Shown: positions 34,656-45,517, numbered from the stretch's first letter. The stretch is 64,000 nt of DNA from Homarus americanus (GCF_018991925.1 NW_024756586.1:1-64000), one strand, 5' to 3'. Numbers and translations are program-made. Notes: generated by a model not told the origin, from the letters alone.

Positions 34656-34675
34656 TAGGGTGTGTCATACGGAGG
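34656..34675 (+). repeat. Left TIR of the unassigned transposon
   Basis: TAGGGTGTGTCATACGGAGG; pairs with the right end allowing one substitution and one inserted base. Confidence 0.85.
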
Positions 34676-34993
34676 CGAATTTTTTATTTTGTTTGAAAAA
34701 TCGGCCCATGGTATTAATGATGTAGTTCTATGTGCAGAATCATGTGATATCTTCAGATTTGAAGTTTTCATTTTTTGCTTGGTAAATTTTAACTTGAAAT
34801 CTTATGAAAATTCAGTATTCCCACCCTTTTACCAACACCACTAAATAGCTTATTTAAAGTAAAGTAAATGTATCAGGTTAATTTATTAGGATGAAAATGA
34901 TCCAGAATAGTGAAACGAATGATCTTGACACATTTATTAAATTTAATATTCCTTTAGAAAACAAAATCATCAAATACAAAACCGGTTTTACTA

Positions 34994-36190
34994 CTACGAC
35001 CCGGTGTTGCTGCACACCATAGAGAACATGTCTTTCTTGCTTCTGTTTCTACTCATCACCTCCCTGCTGACCACCTGAGCTCGGATGTAGCCTTCCCTCC
35101 TCTCCTGGCTGTACACGTGACTGCTGGCCTCGCTCACTTGCTGTACACAACGCTCTATACTCTGGGTGTGCGAGGGCCAGGCAGGGACATGCATGGGGTT
35201 GTCCAGGAAAGCTCTGACTTGAACATTGGTGAGGCTGCAGGTAAGAGGGGGCTCACTGCCAGCCTGGATGTTATCCAGATCTATGAGATCAGTGAGGGTC
35301 TTGGTACCTAGATTGACTTCAGGAGTCTTCCTGACCCTGAAGGAATCGTCACCAACTGATTCGTCATGCCCAGATCCTCTCATAAGTCTCATATCCAAGA
35401 TCTTTTTGACTGCCACTCTTCTCTCCTCCTCATCCTTACTGCAGAGCATTGTCTGCAGAACTGCCTCGGGATGAGCATACCAGGAAGATCTCCTCACAGT
35501 CTGCTCCACAATCTGAACAACCTTCCTTGGCTGACTCCTCAGGAGCTCAAGCTGGAAGAGAACATGCCTCGGACCTTCGGAGAACGATGACTTGACCTTG
35601 GTGTTGAACCAATTTGGCAAGTAGACACTCACGATGAATTGGACAATAAGTCTCAGGTTGTGAAGCTGGTTCCCTTTCAGTTTATGATGAGCAACCCAAA
35701 TTCTGCAGAACCTGAGAGCCGTTGTGAGCCACCTAGAATGTGAGACTGGACCTATCTGCAGGTAAGCAAGTCTATCAGGCATGACCCCAGTTTTGATGGC
35801 ACTGCAAATCATGTAACCATAGTACTGGTCAGTACTCAGGTCGTCAATGACAGTATGTGCAAGCTCAACGAGTGGAGGGCCAACTGTGATTTTTTCAAAG
35901 CTCGGATTTATTTCTAACTCAGTGGCAGAGTCCAGCATCTTGCCAAGAGGACCAGACCATCTGTTGTTTGAAAGAGTCTTGCCATCCAGCTCCTGGATCA
36001 GATGTCTGAGTGGCAACTCGTTGGTGTGGAGGTCACAAACAATCCAGACCAGCTTCCTCCCAATCTTCCGCTCTATCCACTGTATGACCCCCCTTGCCAC
36101 CCTGTGTTCGTGTTGGTGCTGTCCCCTCCAATGGCCTGGTAGGCCCTGGTCTACACGCTCCTCTCTCTGAGCCAGTTCAAATGTTATCTG
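34994..36190 (-). pseudogene. Unassigned transposon protein, C-terminal segment
   Basis: The open part is 34,994-36,100 (368 codons). Upstream to about 36,190 the homologous reading changes frame at least twice through single-base length differences, one in the six-C run at about 36,088-36,093. Landmarks are WIVCDLHTNELPLRHLIQEL, LDGKTLSNNRWSGPLGKMLD, a basic middle region, and a C-terminus with HTQSIERCVQQVSEASSHVY and SREVMSRNRSKKD. These blocks look strongly constrained. The whole protein would be roughly 760 residues, long enough for a transposase. Confidence 0.7.
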
Positions 36191-36216
36191 CCACTATCTC
36201 AGCTGGTTTCCTGATG

Positions 36217-36720
36217 TCATCTTTTCTGGAGGAAATGCCACAAATACTTCCCTCCTGGTTCACTGCAGCAGGAGTAGTGTTCCTCCTTCACCATGGCAGG
36301 GAACAACTTGTCAGAATCTCCAACTTTCATGAACACTTTAGTGTCATCCCTTCTCCCATCAAAGAACAAACAATTGATTCCATTTTCTCTTATCCCCTTA
36401 TCAAACTCCTCTTCTAGGTTACTGGCAAGTTTCTCCTGAGCCCTCCTTACTTTGTTATGATCTATCACCAGGTGAACACCATCAGGTGTTATCAAACCAC
36501 CGTCAATCCAGGCAGCTATTGCTATCTCTGCAGTTTCTCTGAGACCAGTGTGGTGTCGCATGCTGGCCAGAGCTATGCTCGGGATATCTTTCCTATTTCG
36601 AATCTTATGCCTGGAAGGTTTGGGATCATTATTTTCTGGGTTAGGGACAAAGTCACCATTCTCCTGGTCAGCACTCGGATCAGCCATGGGGAAGTCATTA
36701 AACTCTGAATCAGCTTGACT
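36217..36720 (-). pseudogene. Unassigned transposon protein, middle segment
   Basis: Continues the protein in another frame: SIALASMRHHTGLRETAEIA, then LITPDGVHLVIDHNKVRRAQ, CLFFDGRRDDTKVFMKVGDS and MVKEEHYSCCSEPGGKYLWH. Stop at 36,217. The acidic residues in CLFFDGRRD and the later GGDST stretch (about 36,110-36,130) are candidates for an RNase H-like catalytic core, but this is a guess. It runs directly from the N-terminal segment with no intron-like sequence between. Confidence 0.65.
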
Positions 36721-36737
36721 CCAATCATCGGCCTTTT

Positions 36738-37412
36738 TTACCTCACCCTGGGCCTTCTCAAGTCTCTTTTCCTCGGCAACTCTTCTCTCTTCTGTCTCTC
36801 TGTGGCAGCCTCCTGTCTCTTGGACTCCAGAATATCTTGGCTAGAAATCATGAGAGCCCCTATACTGCCAGTCTTCTCTCTCTGTGCTTTGACAAATGCC
36901 AGTTCGATCACAGGAATCTTCAGTTCACGCTTGCAAATACAGGAGATGTGGGCCTCGGATTTACAGTCACGATCGCATCCAAACTCAGGACAGAGAACAA
37001 TTGGGCACTTGCAAGTAATTATGTCAAATAACTGGTTCAGTTGCTTGGCAAAGCTGTCCTTAACTGCAAGTTTTCCTCTCCCAAGAGAGATATCTCTTGC
37101 CTTTTCCCAACTGGCTAGCAGTCTCTCACTAATCTTCTTCTGACTTGTTATGACTGGAGGCTTGAACTGAGCGTTAGCCAGAGTATACTGTGCCAAGACA
37201 GCTTTGGTCATATCACTGGCAATGTCTTTGTTTGTGTAAGTTCTTTGGTTCTTTTCACTGATTTGCCTGATTAAAACACCGTATCTCAAAGCATCTCTCA
37301 ATGTAGGCAACTCCGACTTCAGGAGCTCTCTCCCAGACCCAAGATAGTGACTGAGATGGCTGGATTTTGGGTTCCTCGTCCTGACACAAGCAGCCATCGC
37401 AAATATTATCAA
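36738..37412 (-). pseudogene. Unassigned transposon protein, N-terminal segment (Cys-rich)
   Basis: 224 codons; the likely start is the Met at residue 6 (MAACVRTRNPKSSHL). It has a helical region with SELPTLRDALRYGVLIRQIS and then a zinc-binding-like cluster with eight or so Cys/His: CKCPIVLCPEFGCDRDC, AHISCICKRE. It is followed by the conserved-looking IPVIELAFVKAQREK and a charged coiled-coil tail. A one-base shift near 36,790 moves the reading to the next segment, where a frame continues as RVAEEKRLEKAQGEVKKADD. Proteins of this general look are, to my recollection, common in arthropod genomes as uncharacterised, repeat-encoded ORFs, but I cannot name the family. Confidence 0.7.
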
Positions 37413-37660
37413 CTTATAAATGCATCAGAATCTGAAACAGAAAAATATTGTTAGTTGGGTTGTTAAAGAATGAAGTCAGAAAGCAATGTTCACTATTTAA
37501 TTGTAATGCACTAATGCAGCTGTACGTTAGATTTTCGATAAATTTCACGCTAAAATTTACCTAGCAAAAGGTTGCAAAATATTGAAACTGAAATTATTTT
37601 CTGTTTATATACACAAAAATCTACCAAAAAAGTGATGGGCCATTAGTTTTAGCTGATCTT

Positions 37661-37680
37661 CCCTCCTATGAGACACCCTA
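37661..37680 (-). repeat. Right TIR of the unassigned transposon
   Basis: Reverse complement TAGGGTGTCTCATAGGAGGG, followed by the second copy of the 9-bp duplication. Confidence 0.85.
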
Positions 37681-37689
37681 ATGTGTTGC

Positions 37690-38264
37690 ATGGAATACCA
37701 GGTGAGAGGAGGAGTCAATCTGTGACTGGTGAGGTTCAGAATGTTGCAGTAGCAGTGGACCTTGCCAGAGAAGCTGCGCAGACTGTTACAGTTCCAGGCT
37801 TCTCCGAGACCACCAACGACGACATCCTGGAGGTGATCAGAGATCCTGAAGTGACTGCCGACGAGATGTTGGAAGAAGAACACGTCAGTGAAGAGGAGGA
37901 AGAAGGTGCGTCATTCTCCGAAGAACACAATTTAAGTCATAGTGATATTAAGGGTGCCATGGAGTGTGCAGAGAAGATGAAGTCCTTCCTTTCCCGCGAC
38001 AATGACGATGACCGCTATGAAGTCTTCCATACCCGGCTGGTGCAGGCTATGGAGCCCTACATCAAGGTGTATCACGACAACATCAACGCCAGCCGTCAGC
38101 AAAGCATAACAGATTTCTTCGCCCGCAACCCACCACAGCCAGCCCAAGCCAGTGATAGTGGCAGTGAAGATGACTTTGAGGGATTTGTCAGGGAAGCCCT
38201 GACAACTGTAAGTGACAGTGATGGTGATTCACCTAGTAATGGTGATTCACCTGAGGGCCAGTAA
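37690..38264 (+). pseudogene. Tigger transposase, C-terminal part
   Basis: This frame resumes at HGIPGERR, directly after one copy of the 9-bp duplication, in the frame of the N-terminal part. It carries the acidic tail typical of Tigger proteins (SEEEEEGASFSEEHNLS), a MKSFLSRDNDDDRYEVFHTR stretch and the ending ITDFFARNPP. The tail is common in pogo-type transposases and is not catalytic. Confidence 0.88.
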
Positions 38265-38591
38265 TCTGCCCTCTGCCTCGGAACCAGCCTCCATCCCCGT
38301 ATGCCGACCCATCTCTTCTACTACCGTAAGTGTTACACCAAATTTTTAGTTTTCTAACCAAACCTTTATTTTTCCTATGTTAACCTTTATCTTTCCTAAC
38401 CTAACCTCTTCTATATTACTTGTTTTTTCATACCATCATAAAGTTAAGATAAAATTTTTACTACAACATAGTTGTGTGTCGTCAAAAAGTGGAATTTGGG
38501 GATCGGCCTGGACTCCATTTCAATTAATCCCATATGTTATGTTATTCACTTTACGAGTTTCTCGCTTTCCGCGGTACCCTCCGGGTTACAT

Positions 38592-38617
38592 TAACCGCTT
38601 AAAGTGAGGGTTAACTG
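38592..38617 (-). repeat. Right TIR of the Tigger element
   Basis: Reverse complement of the left TIR with very few differences, followed by the TA target duplication. Confidence 0.9.
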
Positions 38618-38952
38618 TATTAATATTTCTATGTATATGCTATAATTTTAAAGTGTATTTTAATCAGGTGCTAACGGTTCATTATTTGGTGAAACGTATG
38701 TTATGTGAACTCTAATGCCAGTATACTTTCAGAATACAGTATTATATATGTGAGGACCTTATGGTGATACGGTATATGGAAAGTGTTATACAAGTGTATG
38801 GACCCAGAATTGTGAGTACAGAAATTTGTGAAGTGTTCACACAGTGTTGCACCATACAGAGTTTGTGAATAGCAAAGTGTCTCAGTGTATTTTTCATGCA
38901 ATAATATTATCTTTTGGGAGATTAATAATCTGAACAGTATTTTGAATAGTTA

Positions 38953-39231
38953 ATGCATAGAATGTTAAATCGTATTGCAGAAAAAATCAGTACCAGTCCT
39001 TGGGTCTTGAGTGAGCACTGTGCATGTTATTGTATTTACAGTGGGTTAGTATTGATTTGTTGTAACACGATGGCAGATGCTAATGCAAATCAGGGGACCA
39101 TGACGGCCAAAACCGCAGGTGAGCTAGCAACGGAAGCCCAAGCTCTTTTGGCTAAACTCGCTAAAGCCATGGGTAAAGGAGGAGAAAACCAGTGGTTAGA
39201 CTGGATCTTTAAGAAACAGTGGGCTTTATAA
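38953..39231 (+). CDS. Small ORF in the internal region of the long-LTR element
   Basis: 92 codons; the Met at 39,070 (MADANANQGTMTAKTAGELA) is the more likely start and gives a 53-residue acidic/Ala-rich peptide with a helix-prone segment EAQALLAKLAKAMGKGG. Its place after the primer site and before the purine tract is where gag would begin, so it could be a remnant gag N-terminus, but no family motif is visible. The rest of the internal region (32,293-32,880; 39,232-40,372) shows no gene. Confidence 0.35.
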   Translation: MHRMLNRIAEKISTSPWVLSEHCACYCIYSGLVLICCNTMADANANQGTMTAKTAGELATEAQALLAKLAKAMGKGGENQWLDWIFKKQWAL

Positions 39232-40372
39232 GTGAATCTCCTTGGTTGTTGATGGGTAGTGAAGTGCACAATCTGTTGTAGGTAACTTTTGGTAATTGAA
39301 GAAGTGAAGAAAAAAAATGGAGAGAAAGGAAAAGAATGGAGGATGTTTTTTTGGGGGGTTGGAAGAATTTTACAGAGGAATGGTCAATTTGCAGTAAAAG
39401 ACAGAGATTGGAAGATGTATTGGCAGTTATGCAATCATCTGAAGGGTATCTGTTACTAGTTTGAGTAAAGATACCAGTGGTGAATTCTCAACTTCGGTTG
39501 GTAAGTCCTACGTAGGCTGGGTGTTGTTGGTATATAGGTGTAGAGTTCGTGACTTTCAGGGAGTATTCAGGCATAGAAATATGGTGCTATTACTTCTACA
39601 TGGCAAATGCCATAAGTACAGACAGTTTTTGGTTTGGTGGTGTTCTCATGAGGACCGTTTCGTTAGCATTGAATTCTTGGGAATACCTGCTCGTTCGGAA
39701 TCCCTTGAATGGTGCCGCCTCTCGCAAGTGTGACACGACTCTTTAGATTAAGGGCAAACAAATCATTCCTTCGACTTGATGGGGTCCGTTCGTCTATGTC
39801 CTAGCTTGAGAAATCTATGTTAAATCTCAGTGTGTCCTGTAAGCATTTGACCAATCGCGTAAAAGAAACTTTCATGTATGAACATCGAAATTTGAGTTCT
39901 GTAAGGAAATTTTGAGTGTGCACTTTATCTACCGATGTGAGGGTGTATTTTGTAACATGTAACACCATTTATTATTATTATATGATATGAGGTATCTAAC
40001 TCAATTCATTATTATTCTATGATGATGTACCTAACCCCATTTATTATTATATGATATAATGTATGTAAAACCATTTATTATTATGATATGACATGATGGA
40101 CCTAACCCCATGTGTTATTATTTTTGGTGCTATTATGTTATGATATATGTATCCCAATATATTTTTTATGAAGGGGTGTCACATTCTAGTTGTATGTTAA
40201 CAGATTTCCATTTCTTTTGCCCAATTCTGACCACCAGTAGGGAATTATTTTTCTATTTTTATTGATATAAAATGTGCAATGTTTTGTATGAGGATTTATA
40301 CTTTATATTAATCATTTAATGTGTATGTCACTACTTACGTGTTTTCCGAACGTTACCGCATAATATAAATCT

Positions 40373-40390
40373 TGGGGAAGGGGGAAGCTT
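40373..40390 (+). other. Putative polypurine tract
   Basis: A purine run TTGGGGAAGGGGGAAGCTT lies immediately before the right LTR, where the plus-strand primer of an LTR element is expected. This sets the element orientation to the + strand. Confidence 0.6.
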
Positions 40391-41780
40391 TGTCATGATC
40401 GTGATGACGGCTAACCTGAAAACCTTAAGGATTCATATTACGCTCAAACGTCCACAAAACCTTCCGAGTCCCCCAGTGGAAACGTCCCCCGTTTTCTGTT
40501 TCCATGATGACGTCATTGATAGGCCGTCTTTGTCTTAAGGGAACTTTGAATATAATCCGCGGATTTCGTAGCAGACGCTGTATGTTGGGACCTGTTGCCA
40601 TCCAACCCTTTGTAATCAATTTAATTTCGCTTTTGATAGCTGAGTCAGAGCATTGTTAGTGAGGATAATAGTAGGGAATGAAACTGAGTTCATAGTCTCA
40701 GTTTCAACGTCAGAGTGTACAGTAAATTAATTCATCGAAATAGAAGTAGGTGGACTCCCTGGCCTATTTTGCGTGAAGGTGCGGCGGGCATTTCTACCGT
40801 TAGTAAGTGCCCGTCCCTTCACCCATACAGGTATGCCATTCCACTGTGTTATAATTCGCCCTTCTTTAAGTAATTTGACCCAATTAATAGTTGATTGTGC
40901 AGGTGTTACAGTAACGTAGTTGATATGCTCTGAGTGAAGTCATATTTACGTCTTTAACGTCCCCTGAAATGTGATGTCGTTGTCACTGTTAGTAAGTGCT
41001 CGCCCCTTCACCCATACAGGTCCCTAACGCAGCCTAGGCCATGTCTGTAGGGTGGATGTTGTATCCACTATGTCTGGGGAGATGTCCGAGGTCCAGTAGG
41101 CTCAGTTACCTTCGTGAGACCCGGCCGTCAGACACTTCAGACTACCTATGGCCCCCATAGCTGGCTCGTCTGGCCCTAACGCTAGGCCTGCGAGGTGACC
41201 CCGGATCACCAAGCCACACACCACTACCAGCCCCCATCATTGGTGGATGAGTGTCTAACTCAGTAGGGCTATTTGTGTGGTGGAGTTAATCCACTGGGAT
41301 CTTCAGAGTTCGTCGGAAAGTACCCCATGGTGGCTGGACCCCATGGCTGTTGCTTGTGTATCACTCCTGACGACTGAGTGTTGTAGTGGCAGTTGCCCTG
41401 GTCTTTATGGTGCTAAATGACTATAAGAGTTATGTGTTATTGAGTATGTCCACCCAATAGGGTTGGAAGTGTTATTGAGTATGTCCACCCAGTAGTGGTG
41501 TATGTTGAGCCTGAGGGCCTAGTACTAGCTTTCGTCTGTTAGTACATATAAATTCTTTCTCCTAATTTCATATTAATGTTTAAATAAATTTTGTATTTGT
41601 ATATTGTGTCTATTATTTACCTACAGTATTTACTGTTATTTCTTCCCTATTACTTGTTACTATCATTACATCTACCCACGAGCATCCTCTCGTCACGCTA
41701 CCAATGGTAATAAGTATGAGAGTAAAAGGAATTGTTACTGACACACAGGCCCTTATAAATGGTGGCAGCTCAGGCCCTCA
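40391..41780 (+). repeat. Right LTR (~1.39 kb) of the long-LTR element
   Basis: Direct repeat of 30,894-32,269. It begins TGTCATGATCG and ends GGCCCTCA, that is TG...CA. Confidence 0.9.
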
Positions 41781-41786
41781 TACACC

Positions 41787-42175
41787 AATTCCCCTACATG
41801 CAATAAAACAAACAAACATAAAGAAACTGAAGACAATTCAAAACTTAGCCCTAAGGGATGTATATAACATCAGATATCCTGACATAGTCACCAACCGTCA
41901 ACTACACCAACGAGCGCAAATAGAACCCCTAAACGTTTACCTACACGAACACTCAAAAGAATATGGACAAAGTTAGAAGAAATAGAGCCAGGACCAATCA
42001 AAGAAAGGATGGAAGAGACAGAAGACGGAAGAAGAGAACACTCGTGGTTCCCTAGCAGTAAAAGAAGAGCCCTAGAACCCACACCAACTCCACTCTATTG
42101 AAAGATGCAACGTTACCCCAGTGACAACCTTGGCAGCCCTACCACTCACAACATTAGATCATAAAAAGACGGGAT
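41787..42175 (+). mobile_element. Decayed LINE, 3' portion
   Basis: It continues the reading that stops at 30,893: IPLHAIKQTNIKKLKTIQN, LALRDVYNIRYPDIV and QIEPLNVYLHEHSKE match the C-terminal region of the same LINE type. Joining the two sides with one copy of the shared CACC makes the sequence read through the junction in one frame. The 3' end is placed at an A-rich stretch near 42,160-42,175. Confidence 0.75.
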
Positions 42176-42686
42176 GTTCTTAGCAGAAACACAAGTACAG
42201 GTAGTTCTGCTATAACGCGATAGTTGTGTTCTTGTAAAACATCGTGTTATAGAAATTCGTGTAATAGAAATAACAGGGCTTATGGAGAAAATAGGGTTAG
42301 GTGCAGATTACTCCAAATCGAAAAAAAATTTCGTAGTTAGCCTAACACAAAGGATAGCACAGTCTAAATAAATGTTACATTCATATCTAATAATGAAATC
42401 ATACAGTAAATGTTACACTTAACCTTGAAAAAATATGAATATAACTTGATGGGGGAGAAGGGTGATGTTGAGGCTGAGGAGTCATGAAACATCAAGCTTT
42501 TCTTCAAGTGTTATAGCCTTTCTTTTATGATCACCACCGGAAATGCGATCACCAGAGTGCTTCCCAAAGATATTCTCCTTTTCCATAGTCACAAAATTGG
42601 AGAAACAGTAATCAGAATTCACTGAGGACACTTAAAAACTTCACACGTGTTTCAAACAAAGTGTGGAGTAAACAGAGCGCGCGGGT

Positions 42687-43105
42687 CTAAAACGCTATGT
42701 ATTTTGTTTTTCTCTTATTTAAAATTTTACATTTTACATATACTGTACAGGTATACTGTATACAAAAATATTACATTAATTATTTCAGCAATTCTTCACA
42801 AACAAAACACATAAATCAATTGAACATGTGATGTCGAACGTGAACTGTAAACACTGCATAACCCCGCGCCAAGCCACAATGTACAGTACACTTTAAACGC
42901 TACTTATTTTGTTTTCTCTCTTATTTAAAATTTTACAATTTACATATACTGTACAGGTATTTCTTCACAAATAAAACACATAAATCAATTGAACAAGTGA
43001 TGTCGAACGTGAACTGTAAACATTGAGCCAAGCCACAACACTGTACAGTACACTTTAACACTTTAAACGCTACGTATTTAGTTTTTCTCTTTTATTTAAA
43101 TTTTT
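42687..43105. repeat. Imperfect tandem triplication (~190 bp)
   Basis: Three successive copies start at AAACGCTA(C/T)GTATTT-like sequence (about 42,689, 42,895 and 43,066); the first two continue through CATAAATCAATTGAAC and TGTCGAACGTGAACTGTAAA, the third is cut short by the TA tract. Between 42,176 and 42,687 I see no gene. A CAGGTAGTTCTGCTATAACG at 42,197 could be one end of a mariner-like MITE, but no partner end was found. Confidence 0.7.
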
Positions 43106-43218
<113 letters not shown>

Positions 43219-44766
43219 AAATTGTAATTTACATATTCATATTATGCTACAGCAACCACAAAACATAAGAAACGTTTGAGCCCCCCAGTAGAGATGTCCG
43301 TTCTCTATCCACTTCAGGATGTCTTAGTCATCCATTTTCTTTTTGTGTACTCGCTCAGGGACTCAAGTATTTCTGTATATAACACAGGATGATAAGGGAA
43401 TTTGAATTTATTTGATTATTTATTTATTTATAATATACTGTAATATATTAAATATACTGCAAGTATTTTCTTTAATTTATATACTTTTTTCTCGAAAAAG
43501 GGAGGCTACCATTATACCTGGTAATGTACATTTATGGTGATCGTTAAGGACCAAACTCCGAATCCATGACGTGACTTCTGTTCATCATTCATATCCTAAA
43601 TTTACCACTGTAGGTAGTTTCAGGAATTAACGCAGTCATTTACTGAATATTCTTTGCAAAAAAATTAATTTTAAATGAATTATTTATAGGAGATAAGTAT
43701 TATGATCAGTAAATATACAGATATGCATAACTGACCACCTCCGAACACAAGGACGGCTAAAAATAGCCACAGGCGGTCACAGTCAAGGTCACTTTCCCTT
43801 TCTTGTCACTGGCAAATGGGGGGGAGGGTGGTGATGATAGCAGCGGTGTTTATTACCGTGGTATATTGTTCTTTTATGGTATGTTAGACTGGTTTATAAT
43901 ACATTTTTATTATTTTAATATACCGGGAATCTTCATTTTAATCCAGCTTCCCAAATGTAAGTTTCAGTATAAAATAATTAGTGGTACTGTAGGACCTTGT
44001 GAGTGGTTTGCTGTATACATAAATATTACAAACACAAACATGAGAAAACAGAAGCACTTGGGTTGAGCCCCAAGACCTAGCATTCTACTACTATTTTCCA
44101 ATTTCCTCGCTTTTCTTCTGCACTATCCACCAACCCCAAGTCCCTCCAAATTCCACCATTATTCTTCAAGTCCAGTTCCCGCACCACCAATCTACGCACC
44201 TGCATCAAGATTTCTTCATACTTTACTTCACCCATCGATCGATCGATCGGGAGACCATTCTACACTCGGCTACTGGACCAGCAACATCTCTCACAGCTCC
44301 TCACCTAGTCACTCCTAAGCACTGCGCTGTACAACAATATATATACAGAAAGCGCATTGTGAGTTTCTATCCTACCTCATTCTTGAGTGGAGATATCTAC
44401 ATGTACGTACGTATGTGTGCCCATACAAAGAGATAATAGACAACTAAAGAGTATTGACAACTGGCCACATACAGTACGCTACACACTTACCAACCTTCCC
44501 CACATATCACAGTGTATACGTATCGTTTTATAACTCATCGATCTCACTCTGCACCGATACTTCAAGGTGTGAGTGCACATTATATATTTTATTGACCAAT
44601 ATTACCCAAATTAGAACTAACAACGACCTGCCACAGTGCTAGCATAAACCTTATAATGAACGACATACGTTGTTGAGACTGGATAAGAGTTTTTAACACA
44701 AATTTAGTCAAAATGATAAATAACAAAATTTAAATCCAATTTTATTAAAGAATGAGTAAATAATGA

Positions 44767-45384
44767 ATGTGTAGCCCGGAATTCATTGATGAGGAATATA
44801 AATATATCTATAATATTGGCTCAAACCTTAAGTACCCTAGATCTTTCATAGACAAATGCCTTAACATTACTAAGAAATCTTTCTACAGAACTGATCCCAA
44901 GCCCACCCATGACCATAAGAATCTCTTAGTATTATCATTTCACAAAAATTTCTCTCAAATTCCTTTACAACTAAAAACCTGGAACGTCAATGTGGCATTT
45001 AAAAACTTATGCACTGTTAAACAAATGTTAATCAAGAACTCCCCCAACAACACAATTGGTTGCATTTATAAGGTTCCTTGCAAGGAATGTAATATGTTTT
45101 ACTTAGGCCAGACAGGTAAAGATCTTGTAACTAAACTTAAACAACATAAATATAGTGTTAGGACAGGCCAGGAATCCAATACTATGTTTGTTCATTTGAG
45201 GGATAATGCCTCCTCAATATTACCTTGTAATTCAATTGACAGTAGGAACATTATAGAATCTAGTCTCATTAAACAAACCGAAGCAGTAAACATGAATTTG
45301 AGTAATGGTATGTACAAACTGGACAATTTTGTAATTAAGATGATTTGTAACCAGGTGAGAAGGTTGGGTCACCTTACCCTCTGA
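44767..45384 (+). CDS. PLE C-terminal protein with GIY-YIG endonuclease (copy C)
   Basis: 205 codons, uninterrupted. The linker PEFIDEEYKYIYNIGSNLKY aligns with copy B; GCIYKVPCKECNMFYLGQTG gives the CX2C and GIY-YIG start. The usual Arg of the RIKQH stretch is Lys here (TKLKQHKYSVR), and about seven residues seen in copy A (KHCSDWD) are missing in frame. The acidic residue in IESSLIK is kept. In intact PLEs this nuclease makes the nick for target-primed reverse transcription; the Lys substitution makes activity doubtful. The RT domain is absent. Confidence 0.8.
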   Translation: MCSPEFIDEEYKYIYNIGSNLKYPRSFIDKCLNITKKSFYRTDPKPTHDHKNLLVLSFHKNFSQIPLQLKTWNVNVAFKNLCTVKQMLIKNSPNNTIGCIYKVPCKECNMFYLGQTGKDLVTKLKQHKYSVRTGQESNTMFVHLRDNASSILPCNSIDSRNIIESSLIKQTEAVNMNLSNGMYKLDNFVIKMICNQVRRLGHLTL

Positions 45385-45517
45385 CTTGACTACCGACCAT
45401 GGCGGTGTTTTTTGATATTAGTAGGGTCATTACCTAATACCTGACCATTGTGGACCTGACCTCACCCTCTGTATATATGTACCTTGTTCTGTACTTCTCC
45501 TTAGTCTGTACTCACCC

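Larger units (their letters stand above)
34656..37680 (-). mobile_element. Unassigned TIR transposon with 9-bp TSD and novel-looking protein
   Basis: A 3,025-base element inserted in the Tigger transposase. Its ends read TAGGGTGTGTCATACGGAGG on the left and, reverse-complemented, TAGGGTGTCTCATAGGAGGG on the right, with a further shared GGCCCAT about 40-50 bases in. It is flanked by ATGTGTTGC on both sides (34,647-34,655 and 37,681-37,689). Removing it with one copy of the duplication makes the Tigger frame continuous, which fixes both ends. It encodes, on the minus strand, one long protein broken into three frames. A 9-base duplication fits Mutator-like elements but the protein shows no motif of that or another superfamily that I recognise. 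Confidence 0.85.
32883..38617 (+). mobile_element. Tigger (pogo/Tc1-mariner) DNA transposon, split by another element
   Basis: Terminal inverted repeats start CAGTTAACCCTCACTTTA at 32,883 and end with the complementary TAAAGTGAGGGTTAACTG at 38,617. Both are flanked by a TA (32,881-32,882 and 38,618-38,619), the TSD of the Tc1/mariner group. Inside is a Tigger transposase in two pieces, separated by a 3,025-base insertion at 34,656-37,680. Without that insertion the transposon is about 2.7 kb, a normal Tigger length. Confidence 0.93.
30894..41780. mobile_element. Long-LTR retroelement without recognisable pol
   Basis: Two direct repeats of about 1.39 kb enclose a region with a primer-binding-site-like TGGTGGCAGCGGTAGGAT at the left and a purine tract at the right, the layout of an LTR retrotransposon. 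Flanks are TCCACC on the left and TACACC on the right, an imperfect 4-6 base target duplication. After removing the nested Tigger element, the internal region is only about 2.4 kb and shows no protease, RT or integrase. This fits a non-autonomous, large-LTR derivative. It interrupts the LINE described at 29,290 and 41,787. Confidence 0.8.

Noticed and set aside
36094..37143. Plus-strand ORFs of 107-142 codons inside the unassigned transposon
   Set aside because: Antisense to the patterned minus-strand protein, with no recognisable domain.
32883..38617. Reading the minus-strand ORFs at 35-37.4 kb as host genes in an intron of Tigger
   Set aside because: TIRs, the 9-bp duplication and frame restoration show they belong to an inserted element.
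42197..42330. MITE end (CAGGTAGTTCTGCTATAACG)
   Set aside because: Looks like one end of a mariner-like element, but no matching inverted end or TA duplication pair was found nearby.
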